64,000 nucleotides of DNA, from positions 3,472,001 to 3,536,000 of the forward strand of contig NZ_CP149822.1 of NCBI RefSeq assembly GCF_038396755.1. The letters run 5' to 3'. The DNA comes from Chitinophaga pollutisoli (lineage in GTDB: Bacteria; Bacteroidota; Bacteroidia; Chitinophagales; Chitinophagaceae). The notes below the pieces were generated by a model. That model saw only the letters and a list, made by a program, of their open reading frames with translations, did no database searches and had not been told where the DNA came from. Positions 47,651 through 57,048 of the stretch are shown here, in pieces. Within the stretch, counting starts at the first letter, position 1, and each line of letters begins with the position of its first letter. The position numbers and the translations under genes were made by a program.

Positions 47651-49855
47651 TCAGCGGATAAATACCAGCTTCGACACGATTTTTTCCTTTCCTTCCGCAT
47701 CACTGGCCAATATGAGGTAGATACCGCTTTGCGGCCGGAAGCCTGTATAATCCTTTCCGTTCCAGATAGCCTGGCCGCCCTGCGCCCTCGTCTGGAACAC
47801 CAGTTTCCCTGTTACATCAGTGATTTTTATATACGCATCGCGCACGAGGCCGCGGATGGCGATGGGGCCGTCGTAGCCGGATGGCACGGGGTTGGGGAAG
47901 ACGAGTGCTCCGGGCTGCTGCGTTTCACTGCCTTCGGTTGCTTCGCCGCGCCAGGATACCAATCCGTTCTCCGTTGCGAAAAATACCTCGCCCGTGGCGG
48001 GATCAATGGCGATGCGTTGAACGGCATTGTTCGGCAATGGGCTGTTGCCCGTATGGAAATGCTGCAAAATCCGGCTCCCGTCGGCACTCACCAGCCAGGC
48101 CCCGTTCCGGGTGCCCGCCCATTTCCGGTTGGCGCCGTCGACGGCTATACTCAATACCTGTTCGTTTTGGAAAAGATACCCGGCGAAGTTATCGGTGCGC
48201 ACCACCGGCAGCCAGGCCTCGCAAGCATTGGCGGCCATGATGTCCGGCGCGCATTGCACCACGCCGATGCCACGTGCGGTGCCGATCCAGATCCAGCCGT
48301 CGCGGTCCTGCGCCAGGCAATAGACCTGCGAAGAAGGAAGATTGCCACGGCCGGTGCCGGAAAGGAGATGCTTCCAGCGGTCGTCGCGCGCGTCGGCGAT
48401 GTTGGCGCCGTGATGCAATATCACCACACCTCCGCCCTGCGGCGATACCATCCATTTAAGATCGCTGTTATCGATGAGGATTTGGGAAAGGGCGTTGGAT
48501 GGAAGGAAGAAAGGGACGTTGAGGCCGGTCCATCCGCCGGTGGACTGTTTTACCAGCAGCTGTTGCTGCGATGCGCCATAGGCGGAAGCCCAGAGGTTGC
48601 CCTGCGCGTCGGCCGCGAGTCCCGCGATGTTTTCCCGGCCCAGGGGTTTTTCTTCCAGGGCGAAGGCGCCGTTGCGGAAAGTGGAAACCCCTCCGCCGAA
48701 GGAGCCTGCATACACATTCCCGTTCCCGGCTGCGAGGGCTACGGCATCGGGCAGCGCATTCCCCGGTTGCGACCATTCGCCTTCCCGGAAAACGGAAAGC
48801 GGTAGCGCGTTGCCAGAGGGAGAACCGTTACCGCTGACCGTCCCCGACGCAGCCCAGAGTTCGCCATTGTAGGCGAGCAAGGCTCCGGCGCCCGTGCCTG
48901 CGGGGGCGTCGGGCGTAAGGGAGGCGTAGGTGTTATTTTGATGAAGGATCAGGCCGTTCTGCCGGTCGGCCAGCCAAAGCGCAGTGCCGGTTTCGGCGGC
49001 GCCGGCGGGAGCGGACAGTAATGGATGGGCGAAGGTGGTTTCGGTATCACCCTGGATGCGGAGCACCCTGCCCGGGAGCCCCGCGAACAAGACGTTCCCG
49101 CCGGATTGGAGGAAGGTGATCGTCCCGCGGCCATGTATCCATTTTTCCCAGGCACCGTTACCATAACGGAAAATAGTATCCCGGACACGGGCGGCCAGGT
49201 AGCTGCCGGCGGCCAGTTGTTGCGCGGGGACGGGAAGCGGGGGCAGTGGCTGCCAGTAACCCGGGTCTGCCAGGTTGGGCGCGTTGAGCGGGGCGCGGAA
49301 AACGCCTTGCGGCGTGGCGGCGTAGATATCGTTTTGCAGGATGGCGGCGGAAGTAACGGGGAAGCCGGGCGTCCAGGTGTCGGAGATTTCACGGCGGCGG
49401 AGGTCGATGGCGATGATGCCAAAGGGCAGGGGCAGGAGGGCTTTGTCGCCCGTGATGAGGATGGCGCCGGCGGCTTTGTCTGGCGCTCCCGGGCGTTGGA
49501 GCACTTCGGGAATGTTGGTTACCCTGCCGTTGGACAGGAGGTCGATATTGCCGTTGCGGTATGCCAGCACGAGAGTGCCGGTGCCTTCGTGCCAGGCCAT
49601 CGCCGCAATGCCCGCGTCGTGCAGGCCGGAGGATTTGCCGTAGCGGGTGATGGCGTGCTCGTCCGCCGATACAGAGAAAAGCCCGTGCGCCGTAGCGCAG
49701 AAGATTTCCCCGCCGCCTGCGGTAACGGCAACGGCCTGGCGTGCCGGGAAATGCTCCCGCCATTGGCCGATTGGTATGTTTTGCGACCGTAAGGCGTTGG
49801 AAATGAATGTTAAAAAAGAAATATCCAGTAACGGAACATGTTTCAAAAGTAACAA
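47651..49855 (-). CDS. porZ: PorZ-like beta-propeller protein of type IX secretion
   Basis: The 734-residue frame encodes two beta-propeller domains (repeated blades such as AQDRDGWIWIGTARGIG and ADAQGNLWASAYG) and a C-terminal T9SS-type Ig-like domain (ALVFPNPVPSGYDGP ... SGIYLIL). PorZ sits at the cell surface in the sortase complex and binds A-LPS. Adjacency to recO is a typical PorZ context. The start is unsure: TTG 49855 gives an odd leader, while adding one T to the T6 run (A6 at 49812-49817) gives ATG 49839 and a normal signal peptide (MFRYWIFLFLTFISNALRSQ), 729 residues in all. Confidence 0.85.
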   Translation of the reverse strand: MLLLKHVPLLDISFLTFISNALRSQNIPIGQWREHFPARQAVAVTAGGGEIFCATAHGLFSVSADEHAITRYGKSSGLHDAGIAAMAWHEGTGTLVLAYRNGNIDLLSNGRVTNIPEVLQRPGAPDKAAGAILITGDKALLPLPFGIIAIDLRRREISDTWTPGFPVTSAAILQNDIYAATPQGVFRAPLNAPNLADPGYWQPLPPLPVPAQQLAAGSYLAARVRDTIFRYGNGAWEKWIHGRGTITFLQSGGNVLFAGLPGRVLRIQGDTETTFAHPLLSAPAGAAETGTALWLADRQNGLILHQNNTYASLTPDAPAGTGAGALLAYNGELWAASGTVSGNGSPSGNALPLSVFREGEWSQPGNALPDAVALAAGNGNVYAGSFGGGVSTFRNGAFALEEKPLGRENIAGLAADAQGNLWASAYGASQQQLLVKQSTGGWTGLNVPFFLPSNALSQILIDNSDLKWMVSPQGGGVVILHHGANIADARDDRWKHLLSGTGRGNLPSSQVYCLAQDRDGWIWIGTARGIGVVQCAPDIMAANACEAWLPVVRTDNFAGYLFQNEQVLSIAVDGANRKWAGTRNGAWLVSADGSRILQHFHTGNSPLPNNAVQRIAIDPATGEVFFATENGLVSWRGEATEGSETQQPGALVFPNPVPSGYDGPIAIRGLVRDAYIKITDVTGKLVFQTRAQGGQAIWNGKDYTGFRPQSGIYLILASDAEGKEKIVSKLVFIR

Positions 49856-49930
49856 TTATGAATTATCTCTTATGCATTAATCGACATGAATAGTTACCTT
49901 TATGGCCTTTAAACAAATCTAGACTCATCT

Positions 49931-52333
49931 ATGTGGCAGCGCCTGGCAGCTTTTGTTTTGAAATTCCGTTTGTGGCTTCTGGCTTTGTTGTTTCTGGGAA
50001 CGGGCATCATGGCTTATTTCGCGAGTAAAGTGGAGCTCTCCTACGAGTTCACCGGCGCTATCCCGCGCGATAACCCGAAATGGCTCGTTTACCAGCAGTT
50101 CAAGCAACAGTTCGGGGAAGACGGCAATATGATGGTGGTTGGTATTGAAACCGATAACCTTTTCCAGCTGGATTTCTTCCGCGATTACGTCGCCATGAAC
50201 GACGCCCTTCGCAAGGTGCCCGCCGTGGAAAATACGCTCAGCATCCCGGTTGCCGTTAACCTGGTGAAAGACGACAGCACGAAAAAGCTGAAAGCCGTGC
50301 CCCTGTTCCAGCCCCTGCCGCAAACGCAGGCGGAGCTCGACAGCCTGAAAGATGTTTTCCATTCCCTGCCTTTCTACAAAGGGCTGCTCTATAGCGCCAA
50401 TTCCAACAGTTACCTGCTGGCCGTGCACATCAACAAGGAAATCCTCAATTCCAAGCGGCGCATCGAGGTGGTGCAAAATATCCAGAAGATCGCCGAGGCA
50501 TTCGGGCAAAAGCATAACCTGGACGTGAAGCTGAGCGGCCTTCCCATGATCCGGACGATCATGGCGACCAAGGTGGCCGACGAGCTGAAGATGTTCCTGT
50601 ACATCTCATTCGTGCTTACCGCGCTCATCCTGCTCCTGTTCTTCCGGTCGTTCAGCGCCGTGCTCATGAGCATGATCGTGGTGGCGATCGGGGTGATCTG
50701 GAGCGTGGGGACGATTGTGTTGTGCGGATACAAGATCACGCTGTTAACAGGTCTGATTCCGCCGTTGATCGTGGTGATCGGGATCCCCAACTGCGTATAC
50801 TTCCTCAACAAATACCATACGGAATACGCGCTGCATGGCGATAAGATGAAATCGCTCGTGCGGATGGTGCAAAAAATGGGCATCGTTACGCTGTTCACCA
50901 ACCTCACGGCGGCGATCGGCTTTGGGGTGTTTTACTTCACCAATTCCGAAATCCTGAAGCAGTTCGGGGTGGTTGCCGGCGTGAATATCATGCTCATCTT
51001 CCTCATCTCCTTCATTTTCCTCCCCTCGGTACTGAGCTACCTGCCGCCGCCGAAAACGAAGCATACCAGTTACCTGGACAATAAAGCTTGCCGTTGGGTG
51101 CTGGAATTCCTGAACCGGCTTGTGTTCAACTACCGGCCATGGGTATACGCATTTACGGTGATTATGGTGGTGTTGGCCGGGGTGGGGATGATGCGCCTCC
51201 GGCCGGTGGGCTTCATCGTCGACGATATTCCGAAAAGCGATAAACTCTATACCGACCTGAAGTTCTTCGAACAGCGCTTCAAAGGCGTGATGCCGCTGGA
51301 AATCGCGGTAGACACGAAGAAGAAAAACGGCGTCGTGAACCTGCGCACCCTCGAAAAGCTCGACGAGCTGGGTAAAATTATTGCCGAACAACCCGCTTTC
51401 GCCCGGCCGCTGTCAGTCGCCGAAGGGATCAAATTCGCGAAACAGGCGTATTATAATGGCGACAGCCTCAACTATACCGTTCCCAACCAGTTCGACATTG
51501 GCTTTTTGGCGCCGTACCTGCGGATGAAAGGCAACGGCGACAAATCGGTGTTTACGCAACTCGTTTCGTCGTTTATGGATAGCACCCGCCAGGTGGCGCG
51601 CATGAGCGTGAATATGGCGGACGTGGGATCCGTGGCGCTCCCGCTGCTGCTGGATTCGCTGCGCCCGCACGTTGACCGGATCTTTGACACCGCGCAGTAT
51701 AATGTAACGTTTACCGGTACGAGTATCATCTTCCTGGAAGGCAGCCGGTTCATCATCAATGGGCTGGCAGAAAGCATTCTGCTGGCGTTTGTGCTGATCA
51801 TTTTCTGCATGCTGTACCTGTTCCGCAGCTGGCGGATGCTGGTGATCTCGCTGGTGCCGAATATTATTCCGTTGCTGGTAACGGCTGGGGTGATGGGTTG
51901 GATGGATATCGCGATCAAGCCGTCGACCGTGCTGGTGTTTAGTATTGCGCTCGGTATAGCCATCGACGTTACCATCCGTTTCCTGGTGAATTTCAAGCAG
52001 GAATTGCCGTTGAATAATTATGATATATCCGCCACCGTTAGGCATACGATCAACGATACGGGTTTGAGTATTATTTACACATCCCTGATCCTGTTCGCGG
52101 GCTTTATGATTTTCAGTTTTTCGGAGTTCCAGGGAACGAAGGCGCTGGGTTGGTTAACGAGCCTGACGCTGGTGATGGCGATGGTCACGAACCTGACGAT
52201 ACTGCCGGCGATGCTGTTGTGGATGGAGAAGGCGTTGCAGAAGAAGGCGCGGAAGAAGGAGTTGTGGAAGGCGCTGGACGATGAGGCGGACCTGGAAATG
52301 AAGGAAATCGGGCTGGATGAGCGGAAAAATTGA
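49931..52333 (+). CDS. RND/MMPL-family exporter
   Basis: An 800-residue RND-superfamily transporter with 12 predicted helices in two halves. Each half has one helix, a large periplasmic domain (about 33-215 and 415-625), then five helices. The sterol-sensing-like segments (LTGLIPPLIVVIGIPNCVYF; VLVFSIALGIAIDVTIRFL) resemble the MMPL/HpnN group of lipid or hopanoid exporters. No adaptor or TolC is adjacent. The substrate is unknown; a lipid is likely for this subgroup. It is divergent from porZ and ends before a terminator. Confidence 0.87.
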   Translation: MWQRLAAFVLKFRLWLLALLFLGTGIMAYFASKVELSYEFTGAIPRDNPKWLVYQQFKQQFGEDGNMMVVGIETDNLFQLDFFRDYVAMNDALRKVPAVENTLSIPVAVNLVKDDSTKKLKAVPLFQPLPQTQAELDSLKDVFHSLPFYKGLLYSANSNSYLLAVHINKEILNSKRRIEVVQNIQKIAEAFGQKHNLDVKLSGLPMIRTIMATKVADELKMFLYISFVLTALILLLFFRSFSAVLMSMIVVAIGVIWSVGTIVLCGYKITLLTGLIPPLIVVIGIPNCVYFLNKYHTEYALHGDKMKSLVRMVQKMGIVTLFTNLTAAIGFGVFYFTNSEILKQFGVVAGVNIMLIFLISFIFLPSVLSYLPPPKTKHTSYLDNKACRWVLEFLNRLVFNYRPWVYAFTVIMVVLAGVGMMRLRPVGFIVDDIPKSDKLYTDLKFFEQRFKGVMPLEIAVDTKKKNGVVNLRTLEKLDELGKIIAEQPAFARPLSVAEGIKFAKQAYYNGDSLNYTVPNQFDIGFLAPYLRMKGNGDKSVFTQLVSSFMDSTRQVARMSVNMADVGSVALPLLLDSLRPHVDRIFDTAQYNVTFTGTSIIFLEGSRFIINGLAESILLAFVLIIFCMLYLFRSWRMLVISLVPNIIPLLVTAGVMGWMDIAIKPSTVLVFSIALGIAIDVTIRFLVNFKQELPLNNYDISATVRHTINDTGLSIIYTSLILFAGFMIFSFSEFQGTKALGWLTSLTLVMAMVTNLTILPAMLLWMEKALQKKARKKELWKALDDEADLEMKEIGLDERKN

Positions 52334-52420
52334 TACGCTCATCCTGTTTTAAGACCGTTTAACCAGTAAAGTGATTTAACGCACTAGATAAATATTTTCC
52401 ATCTGTAAAGCATTAGAATT

Positions 52421-52449
52421 AAACCCGTGGCCGCTTGCCACGGGTTTTT
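52421..52449 (+). terminator. Rho-independent terminator after the RND exporter
   Basis: Perfect 11-bp stem AAACCCGTGGC / GCCACGGGTTT with a CGCTT loop and a T5 tail. Confidence 0.9.
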
Positions 52450-52462
52450 CGTTGGGGGGTAG

Positions 52463-52484
52463 CCAAATAATCTAGTAGGGGGCG
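52463..52484. repeat. Direct repeat, left copy (CCAAAT ... TAGTAGGGGGCG)
   Basis: CCAAAT, AATC, TAGTAGGGGGCG. A near copy lacking AATC lies after the transposase-like gene at 53280-53297. The pair brackets the gene but is in direct rather than inverted orientation. Confidence 0.55.
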
Positions 52485-52579
52485 TTCATCACGGGGTATT
52501 CGCCGTTTATAATAAAGCATTATATATAGCGGAGAAAAAGTTAGAGGTTTAGAGTGCCATTTCTAATCCTCTTAGTACC

Positions 52580-53278
52580 ATGAAAAATAAGTTCCTAAAG
52601 GGCGCTCATTTGTCTGAGCGTAAATTTAAGGAGATACTAAAGCTGTTCTCCGAAGATTTAACCGCCACCCAGATCGCCAATATCAGTGGTGTGAGCCGGG
52701 TAACGATCAACAGTTACCTGAAAAAAATCAGGATGCAGATTGTGAAGTACTGCGAGTCTTTGCAACCTGAAAAGCAAGCGGGGGCCGCTTCTTATAGTCA
52801 CCGTAACCTTTCTCTCCATCAGCAGCAAGACATAGCCGTTGCCGTTAAAACCGATGTTGACCGCATTGTGAAGCCCGTAATCTTCGGGATTTACAAGAGC
52901 GACAACAAGGTGTTCACTGAGATTCTTCCGGATATGAGCCGTTCGATGATCCAGGCGATAGCCCGCGGACGGTCGGTACTGGAGACGGTGGGTAGCGCGG
53001 AGCGGATCCGGCGGTTCAACGGCGTGGTGGACCTGAGCCAATATCGTTTGTACCACCTGGGCCATGGGCATCACGAAGCCGACAGCAAAAATGCGCTGGA
53101 TGATGTGGACGGGTTCTGGGGGCTGACGAAGCACCGCCTGGCGAAATTCAAAGGGCTAAACAGAAATACAGCATACCTCCATTTGAAAGAATGTGAGTTT
53201 CGATACAACAACAGACATGAAGAATTATACGCAGTGTTACTTAATCTTCTCAAGACTTATCCGTTAAACTTATCTTGA
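52580..53278 (+). CDS. IS1595-family transposase relative lacking catalytic motifs
   Basis: A 232-residue protein matching IS1016/IS1595-type transposases end to end: N-terminal helix-turn-helix (about 28-50), the central VIFGIYKSDNKVFTEILPD segment, FWGLTKHRLAKFKG and HLKECEFRYNNR. The usual catalytic positions are replaced: DExYFG near the centre is AVKTDVDRIVKP, (S/T)DGW is VGSAERI, and the IExFW acid is VDGFW. The protein should therefore not transpose DNA. The frame is otherwise full length and uninterrupted, which suggests selection, perhaps as a DNA-binding protein, or recent decay by point mutation only. Confidence 0.75.
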   Translation: MKNKFLKGAHLSERKFKEILKLFSEDLTATQIANISGVSRVTINSYLKKIRMQIVKYCESLQPEKQAGAASYSHRNLSLHQQQDIAVAVKTDVDRIVKPVIFGIYKSDNKVFTEILPDMSRSMIQAIARGRSVLETVGSAERIRRFNGVVDLSQYRLYHLGHGHHEADSKNALDDVDGFWGLTKHRLAKFKGLNRNTAYLHLKECEFRYNNRHEELYAVLLNLLKTYPLNLS

Positions 53279-53279
53279 C

Positions 53280-53297
53280 CCAAATTAGTTGGGGGCG
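53280..53297. repeat. Direct repeat, right copy (CCAAATTAGTTGGGGGCG)
   Basis: Near copy of 52463-52484 without its AATC and with T for A before the G run. It begins 2 bases after the transposase-like stop codon. Confidence 0.55.
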
Positions 53298-53561
53298 ACA
53301 TTTGATGTAGATTACGGGAAAACCAGTAATTTTACAGTACCAAAGTCTGTCGCTTATGAAAAAAGGATTCGCAAAACGCGTGGCGTCCGGATATTCCGTC
53401 GCTATGGGCCGATCAAAGTCTTATCGGGATACTGCATGTAAAACTTTACCAAACAGTGTATCTGCCATAAAAAATATTGTGCGCTGCAGCGATGCGGGGC
53501 ATCAAAACCATTCTAAAGATCTCGATTTAGATTTTGGTTGATGATAAGCGGGTGATAATCT

Positions 53562-53625
53562 TGTCGCCTGCTTTTTCTTTTTGTACCTGGTCGTAACCCA
53601 GCCGGGACAAGGGATGCAGGCGACA
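53562..53625. repeat. Nested inverted repeat upstream of susC
   Basis: Outer arms TGTCGCCTGC (53562-53571) and GCAGGCGACA (53616-53625) are exact complements. Inside them TTGT pairs with ACAA and CTGG with CCAG. It lies 165 bases before the susC start; it could be an RNA structure or an old element end. Confidence 0.5.
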
Positions 53626-53752
53626 TATCCATATACTTTCTTCTTATTGTACTCTTTCAACCTATCATGAAAAAAAGTATTCACCAAAAAAATATGTATG
53701 TCCCCTCCAAAAAAATTACAAACCAATTGCGTTACAAAAGAGTTAAGTAATT

Positions 53753-53760
53753 TATATTTG
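53753..53760 (+). promoter_or_regulatory. Candidate -7 box TATATTTG for the first susCD pair
   Basis: TAnnTTTG match 30 bases before susC in strongly AT-rich sequence. Confidence 0.5.
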
Positions 53761-53790
53761 TCTGTTAAAATTCTGTTAAACAACTAAATT

Positions 53791-56700
53791 ATGCTTATGA
53801 GGAAAGGTCTAACCGCACTTTTCCTGATCCTGGTATGTATATCGGGACAGGTAATGGCGCAGAGCCGAACCATTAAAGGAAAGGTGACGGCGGCAGATGA
53901 CGGGACCCCGATCATTGGTGCCACAATTATCGCGAAAGGCACGAATGTCGGAACCGTTACCAACGCGGAAGGTGATTATTCACTGAATGTCCCGTCTGGT
54001 GTAGACGTACTGGTGGTTAAATTCATCGGTATGAGAGATCAGGAGGCAAGAATCTCCGGTCCAACAGTAAACGTCGTACTGACTACCGACGTAACCAATC
54101 TCACAGAAACAGTTGTTACGGCGCAAGCCATCCGGAGGGAAAAACGTTCCCTGGGTTTCGCGGCGCCGACCGTTAAGGCGGAAGAGCTGACCAAAGGCCA
54201 GAGCGTAAGCGCGCTGAACGGCCTCACCGGTAAAGTTCCCGGCCTGAACATTTCCGGTACCGCATCCGCTCCCGGTAGCTCTACCCGTATCGTACTCCGC
54301 GGTGGTTCTTCCATCTCCGGTAACAACCAGGCACTGATGGTAGTGGATGGTGTTCCCATCGACAACAGCGGCCTGATGGGTGGCGGCGACAGCCGTTCTT
54401 CCGTGGACTTCGGTAACCGTGGTAACGACATCTCCCCGGACGACATCGAGTCCATCAACATCCTGAAAGGCCCCGCGGCAGCTGCGCTCTACGGCTCACG
54501 CGCGTCTAATGGCGCCTTGATCATCACCACAAAATCGGGCAAGAAGGGGCAGTCCAAAATGAACGTTTCGTTCAACACGGCGAACACTTTCTCTTCCGTA
54601 CTGAAAATCCCTGAATACCAGAACCAATTCGGGCAGGGTTATTCTGACGGTGCTGGTGGTTACATTAATGACCCCAAGGAAAACTGGAGCTGGGGTGCGC
54701 CCTTTAATGGCCAGATGCAACCCTGGGGACAGGAAATCAACGGTGTTCGCCAGGAGAAGCCTTACTCCGCTATTGAGGACAACGTGAAAGATTTCTTTGA
54801 CATGGGTATGGCAACCAACAACAACCTGGCGCTTTCCGGTGCAGGCGACAAAACGACTTACTTCCTGTCGCTCAACTCACTGAACTCAGATGGTGTTATG
54901 CCGGGCCATACCGACACCTACAACAGGTACAATGTGCGTTTCAACGGTTCCGCCGAACTCGCGCATAACCTCACTACGAGCGTAAACTTCAACTACGCCA
55001 AGATCAAGTCGAACATGGTACAGGGTGGCCAGGGCGACGGTTCCGTTTGGAACTCCGTTATCCAGATGCCCCGCGACATCCCCCTGACTTCGCTGAAAGA
55101 TATGAGCAACCCTTACAACAGCTTCGGTAACATCTTTGATCCCGCCGGCAACCCCTTGTATGGCTATTATGGTGCTTATACCGTGAATCCTTACTGGCAG
55201 CTGGCGAACTATCGCAACGAAAATGCGGTAGACCGTATTACCGGTAACTTCCAGGTGGGTTGGAAACCCTTGTCATGGTTGAACGTTGTTGAACGCCTTG
55301 GTGTGGACGTGTATGCTGACCGTCGTAAGTACAAGTACCCGAAATTCAGCTTTGCTCCCGCTGATAATACTTCCGGAGAGTATAGCGTTGCGGCAAACAC
55401 CCAGGTGGCTGCAGGTAAATACCAGGAGGAAATTTTCAATCTCGCCGAGATTGTAAACGACCTGATGATTACCGCTGAACATGAATTCAGCAGCGACTTC
55501 AAAGGTAGCATCCTGTTAGGCCATAATATCCGTCAGCGCCAGTTCGATGTTTCCGATGTGGAAACCAACCCATCCGGCGGCCTCGTGGTTCCCGGGTGGT
55601 ATAACTTCGGTAACTCCAATGGTCCGATCGACGCGGTGAACACTTTCACCCGCCGCCGCCTCATTGGTGTTTACGCAGACATTAACATGTCTTACCGCAG
55701 CATGCTCTTCCTGGGCCTTACCGCGCGTAACGACTGGTCTTCGACCCTGCCGAAAAACAACCGTTCTTTCTTCTATCCGAGTGTGAACGCATCTTTCGTA
55801 TTCACTGAACTGATGAAAGACGCTGCGATTTCCGACTGGTTTGAATATGGTAAAATCCGCGCCAGCTGGGCGCAGGTGGGTAATGATGCGGATCCTTATC
55901 TGCTGAATACTTTCTATGACCGTACCAACATCCTCGGGCCTTTCGGCGCCACCCGTTTCCCGCTGAATGGCATTCCTGGTTTGGCACAATCCAACAGGAT
56001 CGGGAACCCCGACCTGAAACCGGAGATCACCACCGCATTTGAGGTGGGTACCGAAATGAGCTTCTTCAAGAACAGGCTGAGCCTGGATTTCTCCTACTAT
56101 CAGAATAAATCCAAAGACCAGATCCTGAGCATTCCTATTTCTGCAGCCAGCGGTTTTACTACCAAAGTGGTAAATGCGGGTTCTATTCAGAATAAAGGTG
56201 TTGAACTTGCCCTGCGCGGCACGCCTATTCAGACTTCTTATGGTCTGAGCGTTGAACTGTATGGTACTTATACCAAAAATAAGAGTGAAGTGCTTTCGCT
56301 GTTGCCTGGTGTAGACCAGATCGTTCTGGGCGGCTTCGGCGGTATGTCTATCGTTGCGGCAGTAGGTAAACCTTATGGTACCTTCTATTCCCAGGATCTC
56401 CAGAAAACGCCTGACGGAAAAGTTATCGTAAATCCTTCCACAGGTGATCCGCTTTTAACATCTGGATCCGTTTACCTCGGAAACTACAACCCGGATTATA
56501 TGGCATCACTCGGTACCAACATCAAGTTTAAAAACTGGAGCCTGGGCGTACTGTTTGATACCAAACAGGGTGGTATGTTTTATTCCAGAACGAAAGACCT
56601 GATGGATTTTGTTGGCGTAGCAAAAGAAACCGCTGCTAATGGCCGCGTTCCCCATCCGTTCCCGAATTCTGTAGTCGTAGATCCGAACGATGCCAGCAAA

Positions 56701-57027
56701 TACATTCCGAACACAACAGAATACGACATGGAAGGTTACTGGTCAACGACCATACCTGCGGGCCAGCATGTACTGGATGGTTCGTTTGTTAAACTGCGCG
56801 AGGCTAACCTGAGCTACCGTTTCCCGAAAAATATGCTGAACAGAGGCATCTTTAGCGACGTTACCATAGGACTGTTCGGTAACAACCTGTTCTTGTGGAC
56901 ACCGAAAGAAAACCAATATGTAGATCCTGAGGTGAATTCCGGTGGTTCTTCCAACGAGCAAGGTCTGGACTTCTCTGCCCAACCCTCTCTGCGGAACATT
57001 GGCTTTAACGTGAAAGTTACTTTTTAA
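53791..57027 (+). CDS. SusC/RagA-family TonB-dependent transporter (first)
   Basis: A 1078-residue outer-membrane importer. Signal peptide about 1-24 (ending VMAQ), a carboxypeptidase-regulatory-like domain (about 27-105, TIKGKVTAADDGTPIIGATI), plug domain (about 115-235, with ALMVVDGVPIDNSGL and LKGPAAAALYGSRASNGALIITTKSG) and a 22-strand barrel to a C-terminal Phe. SusC proteins import oligosaccharides or peptides with their SusD lid. The SusD gene follows 21 bases later. No glycoside hydrolase or sensor is adjacent, so the substrate cannot be predicted. Confidence 0.95.
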   Translation: MLMRKGLTALFLILVCISGQVMAQSRTIKGKVTAADDGTPIIGATIIAKGTNVGTVTNAEGDYSLNVPSGVDVLVVKFIGMRDQEARISGPTVNVVLTTDVTNLTETVVTAQAIRREKRSLGFAAPTVKAEELTKGQSVSALNGLTGKVPGLNISGTASAPGSSTRIVLRGGSSISGNNQALMVVDGVPIDNSGLMGGGDSRSSVDFGNRGNDISPDDIESINILKGPAAAALYGSRASNGALIITTKSGKKGQSKMNVSFNTANTFSSVLKIPEYQNQFGQGYSDGAGGYINDPKENWSWGAPFNGQMQPWGQEINGVRQEKPYSAIEDNVKDFFDMGMATNNNLALSGAGDKTTYFLSLNSLNSDGVMPGHTDTYNRYNVRFNGSAELAHNLTTSVNFNYAKIKSNMVQGGQGDGSVWNSVIQMPRDIPLTSLKDMSNPYNSFGNIFDPAGNPLYGYYGAYTVNPYWQLANYRNENAVDRITGNFQVGWKPLSWLNVVERLGVDVYADRRKYKYPKFSFAPADNTSGEYSVAANTQVAAGKYQEEIFNLAEIVNDLMITAEHEFSSDFKGSILLGHNIRQRQFDVSDVETNPSGGLVVPGWYNFGNSNGPIDAVNTFTRRRLIGVYADINMSYRSMLFLGLTARNDWSSTLPKNNRSFFYPSVNASFVFTELMKDAAISDWFEYGKIRASWAQVGNDADPYLLNTFYDRTNILGPFGATRFPLNGIPGLAQSNRIGNPDLKPEITTAFEVGTEMSFFKNRLSLDFSYYQNKSKDQILSIPISAASGFTTKVVNAGSIQNKGVELALRGTPIQTSYGLSVELYGTYTKNKSEVLSLLPGVDQIVLGGFGGMSIVAAVGKPYGTFYSQDLQKTPDGKVIVNPSTGDPLLTSGSVYLGNYNPDYMASLGTNIKFKNWSLGVLFDTKQGGMFYSRTKDLMDFVGVAKETAANGRVPHPFPNSVVVDPNDASKYIPNTTEYDMEGYWSTTIPAGQHVLDGSFVKLREANLSYRFPKNMLNRGIFSDVTIGLFGNNLFLWTPKENQYVDPEVNSGGSSNEQGLDFSAQPSLRNIGFNVKVTF

Positions 57028-57048
57028 CAGTTACTAAAAAATTGAAGA

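Larger units (their letters stand above)
53279..53790. other. Intergenic region between transposase-like gene and first susC
   Basis: 512 bases. It holds the right direct-repeat copy, a large nested inverted repeat (53562-53625) and a -7 box before susC. A 61-codon frame at 53356-53541 shows no family features and is not called. Confidence 0.6.

Noticed and set aside
53356..53541. 61-codon plus-strand ORF after the transposase-like gene
   Set aside because: No family features or ribosome-binding signal; it lies in a region of repeats and is probably chance.
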